The notes beneath the pieces were generated by a model, which did no database searches, had not been told where the DNA came from, and saw only the letters and a program-made list of their open reading frames with translations. From Deltaproteobacteria bacterium (GTDB lineage Bacteria > Myxococcota_A > UBA9042 > DTJE01), in assembly GCA_029547805.1 (NCBI GenBank), contig JAKPOP010000012.1:124001-188000 (forward strand): 64,000 bases of DNA. The letters run 5' to 3'. Below, one piece after another: positions 36,296-44,482 of this stretch. Every line of letters starts with the position of its first letter. Position 1 is the stretch's first letter. The position numbers and the translations under genes were made by a program.

Positions 36296-37668
36296 GGGGA
36301 ATCTCCTTGTCCCGCCAGGGGCCGGCGGGGTTCCTGAGGCAGGCCGTCGTCGCCCCAGAGGTCCGGTCGGAACAGGGCCCGGGCGACCCGTTCGGCCAGT
36401 CGCACGGTCTCCTCGACATTCAGGGTTCCGTGGACGATGTGGGCGGACCCGGGGGCATGGACCCCCGGGAGGGGGGTGCGGATGGGGGGCAGTCGGGACG
36501 AGGCACCCACGACGGGGATCGCCATCACGTGGGTGACCCGGCTGACCCGGAAGGCCTCGATGTCGTCGTCCCGGAGGTCCGGGTGGACCTGCCGGAGGCC
36601 TTTGAGGAACTCCTGGCGGACCTCGTCATCGGGCACCCGCAGGAAGGGATCGTCGGACGGAACGTAGCGAGGCAGGTAGATCAGGTGGCGGCCGCCCATC
36701 TCGGTCGGGGGCACCAGGGCCGTCATCTCGATGATGCCGGTGAACGGGAAGGGGTCCAGCAGGTTCGTGACGTAGAAGCCCGAGAGGGGGCGCCGCAGGA
36801 CCAGGGAGGCGCAGAGGATCCCCTGGTAGGGGACCCCGGTCATGCGCTGCGCCGTCTCGGGAGGAAGGTCCGGGAGCAGCCGGGCCGCCAGGGGCGCCGC
36901 CAGGGTGACCACCACGGTGTCGAAGACCTCGGTGCGGCCATCGGCAAGATGGACCGTGGGACGGCCCCGGGGAGAGGAGACCCGCCGGACGGGACACTGC
37001 AGGCGGACCTCGACGCCTTCCTGAGTCAGCATCTGCCCCAGGCGGCTCAGAATCCGGGCGTATCCGCCGGGGACGTAGCCGAAGCGCTCCCGCTCCAGGC
37101 CCGCATCCCGGGCGGCATGGAGACGCCGGATCGTGGCCCAGATGAAGGCCGCCGACGTCTGCCGCCAGTTCTCGCCGAGTTTGCTCCGGAGGAGGGGCAG
37201 CCAGAAGCGCTCCCAGGTCCGTCGCCCCGACCAGCGGACCAGCCAGTCCTCCACCGGGATCCGCTCCATCGCGAGGCCGTCGTGGATGCGGTCCGCCGCC
37301 AGGATCGTGAGGCCCAGGCGGGCCTTGTCCAGCGGCGACAACAGGGGAAACGCGAGGTATTCCAGCGTGTTGGACATCGAGTGGAGGCGACCGCCCCCGA
37401 AGACGCCCGTCCGGGTGGTGCCCCAGCGGATCGCCCCATCCAGGCCCGCCTCGGCCAGCAGCCTCCGGAGGGTCCGGTCCGAGGCCAGGATCACGTGGTA
37501 GTGCCGGTCCCAGGTGAGGGTTCCAAGGCTCCAGGGCGCCGCGAGGCCCCCCAGTTCCGGGGCCGCCTCGATCAGGGTCACCCGGGCCCCGGTCCCGGCG
37601 AGCCGGTGGGCCATGGCGATGCCCAGCATGCCGCCGCCGATGATCCCGATCCGGGGTCCCGTCTTCAT
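36292..37668 (-). CDS. FAD-dependent amine-oxidase/protoporphyrinogen oxidase-like protein
   Basis: RIGIIGGGMLGIAMAHRLAGTGARVTLIEAAPELGGL dinucleotide-binding motif; GGRLHSMSNTLEYLAFP. Confidence 0.85.
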   Translation of the reverse strand: MKTGPRIGIIGGGMLGIAMAHRLAGTGARVTLIEAAPELGGLAAPWSLGTLTWDRHYHVILASDRTLRRLLAEAGLDGAIRWGTTRTGVFGGGRLHSMSNTLEYLAFPLLSPLDKARLGLTILAADRIHDGLAMERIPVEDWLVRWSGRRTWERFWLPLLRSKLGENWRQTSAAFIWATIRRLHAARDAGLERERFGYVPGGYARILSRLGQMLTQEGVEVRLQCPVRRVSSPRGRPTVHLADGRTEVFDTVVVTLAAPLAARLLPDLPPETAQRMTGVPYQGILCASLVLRRPLSGFYVTNLLDPFPFTGIIEMTALVPPTEMGGRHLIYLPRYVPSDDPFLRVPDDEVRQEFLKGLRQVHPDLRDDDIEAFRVSRVTHVMAIPVVGASSRLPPIRTPLPGVHAPGSAHIVHGTLNVEETVRLAERVARALFRPDLWGDDGLPQEPRRPLAGQGDSP

Positions 37669-39350
37669 GGCGTCCTTCCCAGGTAGCGAGCCGCGGCGAT
37701 CTGCTGATAGAGCCGGAGATGCCCCCGGATGGTCCGCAGAATCTTCATCTTGGATCGGCCCAGCATCCGGACCTCCAGCACCGCCGGAGACTCGACGATC
37801 CGGGACCCCGCCAGGTCCATCCGGGCCAGCATCTCCACCACGCCCAGAAAGCCGCCCTCCCGGACCTGGACCCGTTCCACGGCCGACCGGCGATAGACCC
37901 GGACGCAGGCCGTGTAGGTCGCCAGGCGGTTGTGGAGGACCCGGCGGTAGAGGAACGACAGGCCCTTGGAGAGGGTCAGCCGCCACTTCGGGACGTTCAG
38001 GACCTGCCCCTGGGGGTGATAGGGGGAGGCCGTCACCATGTCCACGTCCTCCGAGAGGAGGGGGATCATCTCCAGCAACTGTCGGGGGTCGTAGGTGCAG
38101 TCGGCGTCGATGCTGCAGACGACCTCCGTGGGGGCCCGGCGGATGCCTTCCAGGATTGCCCCGGCGACGCCGCGGTTCTCCGGGAGCCGGTGGAACAGGA
38201 CCCGGGGCCAGTCCCCGAAGGTCTGCCGAAGGACCTCCCACGTCCGGTCCGTGCTGCCGTCGTCCACGAAGACGAAGTGGACCTCATAGCGGTCCTCGAA
38301 TCGGGGCAATGCCTCCTCGAGGGTGTTCCGCAGGTAGCCGAGGGATTGCTCCTCCTCGAAGAGGGGGACCACGATGGTGATCGGGAGGCGGCGGGCCTCG
38401 GAAGGGGCGTTGGGGCGCCGTTCCTTGCGCCGCCGGGACCGGATGGCCGGCGGGTCGGGCGACTCCGGGGCGTCCTGGAGGGGCGCCGCGGAGTCGAGCC
38501 CCAGCCACCGGGCAATGGAGGTGAAGGAGTAGCGCCCGAACAGGTCCCGAAGCAGGGGCTCCATCCGGTCCAGGTTCCGGTACTGCCGCAGTCGGGTCAG
38601 GCGATCGACGGCCTCGATCCGCGGAAGGTCCGGATCCAGTTCCCAGACGTGGAAGTAGAGCGAGAACGGGTCCGGGCGGAACTGGTGCCAGGACTCCAGC
38701 AGACGCCGGGTCAAGAAGGCGGGGGCCTGGCGAAAGTAGTTGCCCCCGGCTGCGGGAAGGCTGAGCCAGGGCGGCCCCACGGTCGAGAGGGGCACCTCCC
38801 AGAGGTCCCTTCCCGCGTGGTGGTGCCGGTGGGGCATCCGCCTCCAGGGCTCGGCCTGCACGTCCCAGAGCCTCGGGTAGAAGGAGGAGTCGTAGGCGAA
38901 CCCCTCCTCGGCCAGCGTGTCCAGGGCCCAGAGGTCCTTCGGGGTGAAGGTCCCCTGGGGGATCCGGAAGCCCAGGCAGCGGAACCCCGAGGCCGCCTCG
39001 ATGGCCTCCCGGGACCGCCGGACATCCAGCCGGAACTCCCGGTGGGACATCTCCTGCAGGCCCCGGTGATAGAAGCCCTTGCTGGCCACCTCGTGTCCCC
39101 TCCGGGCGATCTCCCGGACCAGGTCTGGGGCCTTCTCGGCGATCCAGCCCAGGGTGAAGAAGGTCGCCTTGAGGCCGAACTCGTCCAGCAGGTCCAGCAC
39201 CCTCCGGGTATTGGTCCCGACCCGGGCCTCGAAGCGCCGCCATCGCTCGGGCTGGATCCAGGGGCTGAAGGCCGCATGGTGGAAGTAGTCCTCCACGACC
39301 ACCGACAGCAGGAAGGTCCGGGAGGTCGGCGTCGCGGCGTCCTGTTCCAA
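37665..39350 (-). CDS. Polysaccharide deacetylase (DUF3473-type) fused to family 2 glycosyltransferase
   Basis: N-terminal VVVEDYFH, KATFFTLGWIAEK, GHEVASKGFYHRG, GFRIPQGTF; C-terminal ITIVVPLFEEEQSLGYL, VFVDDGSTDRTWEVL, SIDADCTYDP. Confidence 0.9.
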   Translation of the reverse strand: MEQDAATPTSRTFLLSVVVEDYFHHAAFSPWIQPERWRRFEARVGTNTRRVLDLLDEFGLKATFFTLGWIAEKAPDLVREIARRGHEVASKGFYHRGLQEMSHREFRLDVRRSREAIEAASGFRCLGFRIPQGTFTPKDLWALDTLAEEGFAYDSSFYPRLWDVQAEPWRRMPHRHHHAGRDLWEVPLSTVGPPWLSLPAAGGNYFRQAPAFLTRRLLESWHQFRPDPFSLYFHVWELDPDLPRIEAVDRLTRLRQYRNLDRMEPLLRDLFGRYSFTSIARWLGLDSAAPLQDAPESPDPPAIRSRRRKERRPNAPSEARRLPITIVVPLFEEEQSLGYLRNTLEEALPRFEDRYEVHFVFVDDGSTDRTWEVLRQTFGDWPRVLFHRLPENRGVAGAILEGIRRAPTEVVCSIDADCTYDPRQLLEMIPLLSEDVDMVTASPYHPQGQVLNVPKWRLTLSKGLSFLYRRVLHNRLATYTACVRVYRRSAVERVQVREGGFLGVVEMLARMDLAGSRIVESPAVLEVRMLGRSKMKILRTIRGHLRLYQQIAAARYLGRTP

Positions 39351-39430
39351 GGGGTCTCCTGTTCCGCCGGAAGGGCTGTGGTATCGTTGCCCATCCGGTC
39401 GCGGCGCGTCAAGGCGCGGGGGGAAAGGCG

Positions 39431-40576
39431 ATGGGCGGGCGCCTGGTGCTGGCGGTCTTCATCGACGGCTATGGGCACCGGATTGCCTCCCGGTACCCGA
39501 TTCTTCAGGAACGGCTGCGATGGACCGGCCCGTTGCGGACCGAGTTCGGGTATTCCTCGACCTGCGATCCGACGATCCTGACCGGGGTGGCGCCCAGGGA
39601 CCACGGCCACTTCTCGTTCTTCGTCTTCGACCCGGTCCGGTCGCCGTTCCGTCGTCTCCGGTGGATGCGGTGGCTTCCGAAGGCGGTGGTCGATCGGGGC
39701 CGGGTCCGGGGGTGGATCAGCCGGGCCCTGGCGCCCCTGCTGGGCTACACCGGGTATTTCCAGATCTATGCCGTGCCCTGGGAACGGCTGCCATGGCTGG
39801 ACTACTCCGAAAAGCGGGACCTCTATCAGCCCGGGGGCATCCTGGGGGGCCAGAGGACCCTCTTCGACGACCTCCGGGCCGCGGGAGTGCCCTTCCACCT
39901 GTCGGACTGGCGGCGGTCCGAGGAAGACAACCTGCGGGCCCTGGAGGAGGCGGCTCGCGGAGGGACCTGCCGGCTGGCGTGGCTCTTCCTGGGGGGGCTG
40001 GACGGGGTACTGCACCGGGTCGGTACCGGGCACCCGGAGGTCCCGCGGCACCTGGCCTGGTACGAGGAGCGCCTCCGGCGGGTGCTGGACCTCGCGGATC
40101 GGACCCACTCGGAGGTCCGGCTGCACCTCTTCAGCGACCACGGCATGGCCGACGTGAACCGGACCGTGGATCTCCAGGGGGTCGTCGAGGGCACCGGGCT
40201 GGTCTTCGGGCGGGACTACGCCGCGGTCTATGACTCGACGATGGCGCGGTTCTGGTACCTCCGGGAAGGGGCCCGGCAGCGCATCGAGGACGCCATCGCG
40301 GCGGTCTCGGGCGGGGCGATCCTGCCCGACGAGACCCTCCAGTCCTGGGGGTGCGATTTTCCGGGAAGGCGCTACGGCCACCGGTTCTGGCTGGCGGATC
40401 CGGGAGTCCTGATCGTCCCGTCGGACATGGGTCGGCGGCCCCTGGCGGGCATGCACGGGTATCATCCCGAGGCCGAGGACATGGTGGCCTTCTACGGCAC
40501 CAGCACCGCCGATGCTCCCCGGCCGGCGTCCCTCCGGGACCTGAAGGGGATCCTGTGGGGGGAAGCGACCCGGTGA
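39431..40576 (+). CDS. Type I phosphodiesterase/nucleotide pyrophosphatase-like (alkaline phosphatase superfamily)
   Basis: AVFIDGYG, STCDPTILTGVAPRDHGHFSFF, HLFSDHGMADVN, GMHGYHPEAEDMVAFYG. Confidence 0.8.
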   Translation: MGGRLVLAVFIDGYGHRIASRYPILQERLRWTGPLRTEFGYSSTCDPTILTGVAPRDHGHFSFFVFDPVRSPFRRLRWMRWLPKAVVDRGRVRGWISRALAPLLGYTGYFQIYAVPWERLPWLDYSEKRDLYQPGGILGGQRTLFDDLRAAGVPFHLSDWRRSEEDNLRALEEAARGGTCRLAWLFLGGLDGVLHRVGTGHPEVPRHLAWYEERLRRVLDLADRTHSEVRLHLFSDHGMADVNRTVDLQGVVEGTGLVFGRDYAAVYDSTMARFWYLREGARQRIEDAIAAVSGGAILPDETLQSWGCDFPGRRYGHRFWLADPGVLIVPSDMGRRPLAGMHGYHPEAEDMVAFYGTSTADAPRPASLRDLKGILWGEATR

Positions 40577-41910
40577 AGTACGCCGTCTTCATCGCCTTCG
40601 CCCTGGTCATGGTCCCGATCTGGACCGCCCTGGCCTGGTCCTCCGAGCGGTGGCGGTCGTGGATCCTTTCGCTGCTGGTGGCGGCCCCGATGCTGGGCGA
40701 TCGGGCGAACATCCACTTCCTGAGTGTCGAGCACTACCGGGGGCCGGACCGGGGGTTCGAGGTGACCCTGGCGGACCTGCTGGCCCTGTCCCTGATGGCG
40801 GCCATCGCCCTCCGGCGCCCCGGGAGGATCCGCTTCTGGCCCGCCGGGTCCTTCTGGGCCCTGGCCCTGTGGATCCTGGCGGCGGTCTCGCTGCTGGATG
40901 CCCCGGCGCCCCTGCTGGGCACCTTCACGCTGTTCAAGTGGGCCAAGGCCTGGTTCCTCTACTGGACCGTGGTCAATGCGGTGCGTTCCGGCGTCCCCCT
41001 GCGATCCCTCTGGCGAGGCTGGATGATCGTCGGGGTCTCGATGGCCCTGTACGCCTTCTACCAGAAGTATGGCCAGGGCATCTATCGGGTGCCGACCTTC
41101 TTCGACCACAGCAACACCGTGCCCCTGTTCCTGAACCTGGGCATCCCGGTGCTGGTGGCGATGGGGCTCGGGGCCCCGTGGCTCAAGACCCGGGAGGCCC
41201 TGGGGACCCTCCTGGTGGCCCTGGCGATGGTCCTGACGGTCGTGATGACCTTCAGCCGGGCGGGGATGACCCTCTCGGTGATCGTCTTGCTGGGGACCGT
41301 CTGGATCGCCTACCGGAAGGCCCCTTCGCGGAGGGTCACGGTGGCCACGCTGGTGGTCGCCCTGGGTCTCATCGGGGGCCTGGCGTTGACGGGCAGGAGC
41401 ATCGTCGATCGCTTCCTGGAGGCCCCCGAGGCCTCGCATCTGGCCCGGGAGGAGTTCAACCGGGCCGCCCGGGCGATGGCGTCGGAGCATCCCCTGGGGG
41501 TCGGGGTGAACCAGTTCTCCTACGTGCTGACCAACGACCCCCACTTCAGCCGCCACATCGTCGTGATGGCCGCCGAGAAGCAGAAAGGGGTCTGCCACCA
41601 TGTCTACTGGCTCACCGCCGCCGAACTGGGGTACCTGGGCCTGGCGATCTTCTGCCTGCTGTTGCTGCGACTGCTGGGCGTCGCCGGGTGGCAGGCCCTC
41701 CGGCGGCGAGGGTTCGAGGGGCTGCTCCAGGGGGCCTTGCTGCTGGGCATGATAGCCTTGCACCTGTCGGGCTTCCTGGAGTGGGTGTTTCGGATCACCC
41801 CGATCTTCCACCAGTTCCTGATCACGGCCGGGGTCTCGGTGGGGCTGGCCTCGATGGCCCGACGTCCTGCCGGTCGTCCGCCGGAGTCCCCGGTGGTCCC
41901 GACGGCGTAG
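40573..41910 (+). CDS. O-antigen ligase / Wzy-like polymerase family membrane protein
   Basis: Many TMs; VLTVVMTFSRAGMTLSV and HPLGVGVNQF..HHVYWLTAAELGYLG typical of the Wzy_C family; GTG start overlapping previous stop. Confidence 0.85.
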   Translation: MKYAVFIAFALVMVPIWTALAWSSERWRSWILSLLVAAPMLGDRANIHFLSVEHYRGPDRGFEVTLADLLALSLMAAIALRRPGRIRFWPAGSFWALALWILAAVSLLDAPAPLLGTFTLFKWAKAWFLYWTVVNAVRSGVPLRSLWRGWMIVGVSMALYAFYQKYGQGIYRVPTFFDHSNTVPLFLNLGIPVLVAMGLGAPWLKTREALGTLLVALAMVLTVVMTFSRAGMTLSVIVLLGTVWIAYRKAPSRRVTVATLVVALGLIGGLALTGRSIVDRFLEAPEASHLAREEFNRAARAMASEHPLGVGVNQFSYVLTNDPHFSRHIVVMAAEKQKGVCHHVYWLTAAELGYLGLAIFCLLLLRLLGVAGWQALRRRGFEGLLQGALLLGMIALHLSGFLEWVFRITPIFHQFLITAGVSVGLASMARRPAGRPPESPVVPTA

Positions 41911-42010
41911 GGGACCTCCTCCGGAGGCCCGGAACGACCCTTGCACCGGATCCCGAGGCGGGGGCGTCTGGCCTCGTGACCTCGTCGTCGTTCCTGGCCG
42001 ACGGAGCCGG

Positions 42011-43189
42011 TCAACGGGCGTGGCGCTGGACCTCCTCCAGGTGGGCCGTCATCCGCTGGAAGACCTCGTCGGGTGTTCCCAGCCCATCGACCACGTGGAG
42101 ACGGCGGCTTCTCTGGAAATAGTTCAGGATGTCCGGGGCGTGCCGCTCGTGGGCCTCGATCCGTCGCACGATGCCCTCGGTGGCCCGGTCGTAGGGCAGG
42201 GCCCGCTGGGTGGCCCCCCGGGCAGAGAGGCGCCGAAAGAGTTCCAGCGTCGGGACCCGCAGGTCCAGGATGCAGGACACTCGCTGGCCGATCTTGCGCA
42301 TCAGACCATCCAGGATGTAGGCCTGGACCAGCGTTCGGGGAAAGCCCTTGAAGATCAGGCCGTTCTTCTCTGGATGGGACCGGATGTAGCCTTCCACGGC
42401 CCGGATCACGATCTCGTCGGGGACCAGGGCGTCCTGTTCCATCAACTCTGCCACCATCCGCCCCTGGGCGTCGGGACGGGTGGCGACCTCCCGGAGCAGG
42501 TCCGTCGTGTTGATGTAGTGGAGGTTGTACTGGGCCGCGATGCGCTTCGCCTGGGTGCTGCGCCCGGATCCCGGGGCGCCCAGCACCACGACGTTCAACT
42601 GGACCTTCCGCAGGGACTCGTCCACCACCCGGGTGATCTGGTCGAAGACCCCATCGACCGATCGGGTGCCGTCGACCGGGACCAGGATGCCCTTCTCCTG
42701 GTAGAATCCCAGCACTGGTGCGGTCTTCTCGGCATATTCCCGCAGTCGGACCTCGATCACCTCTCGGGTGTCGTCGGAGCGCCCGGAGACCTGTGCCCGG
42801 CCCAGGAGTCGTTCCGTGCAGACCTCCGGCGGGACCTCCAGACTGAAGAGGTTCATCAAGGAGGAGTGCATCTTGAGCAGGAGCCCTTCCAGGATGTAGG
42901 CCTGGACGAAGGTCCGGGGGAAGCCGTCGAACAGGAATCCCCGGGCCGGGGTCTGCTCCCGGATCTTTCGGATGGTCTTCTCGAGCAGGCGGACGATCAT
43001 CTCGTCGGAGACGAGTCCTCCCCGGGCGATGATCTCCTGGACGGCCCGGCCGATGTCGGTGCCTTCCTGAATCTCCTCCCGGAGCAGGTCCCCCGAGGAG
43101 ACGTAGTGGAGGTGGTAGCGCTCCACCAGTCTCGCGGCCTGGGTCCCCTTGCCGGCCCCGGGGGGGCCGAAGAGCGCGATGTTCAACAT
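42011..43189 (-). CDS. Tandem-duplicated adenylate kinase (two fused nucleoside monophosphate kinase domains)
   Basis: Domain 1 GPPGAGKGTQ, SSGDLLREEI, FDGFPRT; domain 2 GAPGSGRSTQ, NTTDLLREV, FKGFPRT. Confidence 0.92.
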   Translation of the reverse strand: MLNIALFGPPGAGKGTQAARLVERYHLHYVSSGDLLREEIQEGTDIGRAVQEIIARGGLVSDEMIVRLLEKTIRKIREQTPARGFLFDGFPRTFVQAYILEGLLLKMHSSLMNLFSLEVPPEVCTERLLGRAQVSGRSDDTREVIEVRLREYAEKTAPVLGFYQEKGILVPVDGTRSVDGVFDQITRVVDESLRKVQLNVVVLGAPGSGRSTQAKRIAAQYNLHYINTTDLLREVATRPDAQGRMVAELMEQDALVPDEIVIRAVEGYIRSHPEKNGLIFKGFPRTLVQAYILDGLMRKIGQRVSCILDLRVPTLELFRRLSARGATQRALPYDRATEGIVRRIEAHERHAPDILNYFQRSRRLHVVDGLGTPDEVFQRMTAHLEEVQRHAR

Positions 43190-43248
43190 CCCGATGCTCC
43201 CGCCTGTCGGGTGGCCGATTGTAGCCGGAACGTGGTCGGAGTCCAGAC

Positions 43249-44361
43249 CTACGGCATCTCCAGCGGGACGGTGTCGGGAGCGGAAGGGGAGCAGGAGCGG
43301 TCGGCGGGAAGGGACGTGGGTGCGATGTCCGACGCCGGGAGCTCCTCCCGGATCTGCCGGAGGCGTTCCGCGACCTCCCGGGCGGTCTGGGGACGCCGGC
43401 GTGGCTTCTTTTCCAGGAGCGAACCCACGAGGTCGCGCAACTCCGTCGGGATGTCCGGATTGGGGGGCAGGGGGGGCACCGGGGAGAGGACGTGGGCGGA
43501 CATCACGTTGTGGTCCTCCACCCCCGCGAAGGGGGGGCTCCCCGCCAGCATCTCGTAGAGCAGGACGCCCAGCGAGTAGAGGTCGCTGGTCGGGCCTGGT
43601 GTTCTTCCCTGGGCCACCTCGGGGGACATGTAGTGAGGTGTCCCGTAGACCATCCCGGGCGCCGACCTCTGGGCAGGCCGGGCGCAGGGGGTCCCCCGGA
43701 GCCGGGAGATGCCGAAGTCGAGGACCTTCAGGACGACCTCTCCGTCGGCGGTACGGTGCAGGAACAGGTTGGACGGCTTGATGTCCAGGTGCAGGATGTC
43801 CCGCTGGTGTGCGCATTGGAGGGCCTCGCAGACCGGGATCAACCACTCGATCGCCTGCCGGGCGGGCCGACGTCGATGGGCCCCCAGTTCCGTCTCGAGG
43901 TCATGGCCGTCCAGCAGTTCCATCACCAGGCAGGGGGGGCCCTCCCGGAGGTTCTCCACGTCGTACATCCGGACGATGTGGCGATGCCGCAGCCGGCCGA
44001 GCACGGCCGCCTCGTGCTCCAGATGCTGGCGGGCCTTTTCCGACACCTCGTCATCGGGTCGGTCGCAGAGGAACTTGATGGCCACCATCGTGTCCGCGAA
44101 ACGGTCGTAGGCACGGTAGAGGCTCCCGAAGCCGCCTTCGCCGATGCGCCGCGTGACCCGGTATCGCCAGTCCACGAAGAGGGCGTGGAAGGGGGAGTCC
44201 TCGGTCGGGAGCACGTCCCTGGAGGTCCGGGGCACCGCGAAGTGACAGCCCTCGTTGGGACAGTAGGGGTCCGTCGTGGGTTCGAGGCACCAGGGGCAGA
44301 ATCGGTCGTCGCTCACGGGGCTCCTCCCGAGGCGCTTTCGCAGGCGACCCAGAAGGGACAT
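43249..44361 (-). CDS. Ser/Thr protein kinase with N-terminal zinc-ribbon-like segment
   Basis: FCPWCLEPTTDPYCPNEGCHF; GEGGFGSLYRA, AIKFL, HLDIKPSNLFL, DFGISRL, GTPHYMSPEV. Confidence 0.9.
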   Translation of the reverse strand: MSLLGRLRKRLGRSPVSDDRFCPWCLEPTTDPYCPNEGCHFAVPRTSRDVLPTEDSPFHALFVDWRYRVTRRIGEGGFGSLYRAYDRFADTMVAIKFLCDRPDDEVSEKARQHLEHEAAVLGRLRHRHIVRMYDVENLREGPPCLVMELLDGHDLETELGAHRRRPARQAIEWLIPVCEALQCAHQRDILHLDIKPSNLFLHRTADGEVVLKVLDFGISRLRGTPCARPAQRSAPGMVYGTPHYMSPEVAQGRTPGPTSDLYSLGVLLYEMLAGSPPFAGVEDHNVMSAHVLSPVPPLPPNPDIPTELRDLVGSLLEKKPRRRPQTAREVAERLRQIREELPASDIAPTSLPADRSCSPSAPDTVPLEMP

Positions 44362-44482
44362 CGGCCGTGTCCTCCGAAGTGGGGCGGTCCTGTCCGGCAA
44401 CGGGACAAGAATAGCCCTTCCGAATGTCGATGGGAAGGCCTGGCGAGCCATTCCCTCGTTCCGGGGCTGTCGGGCGGGCGCC

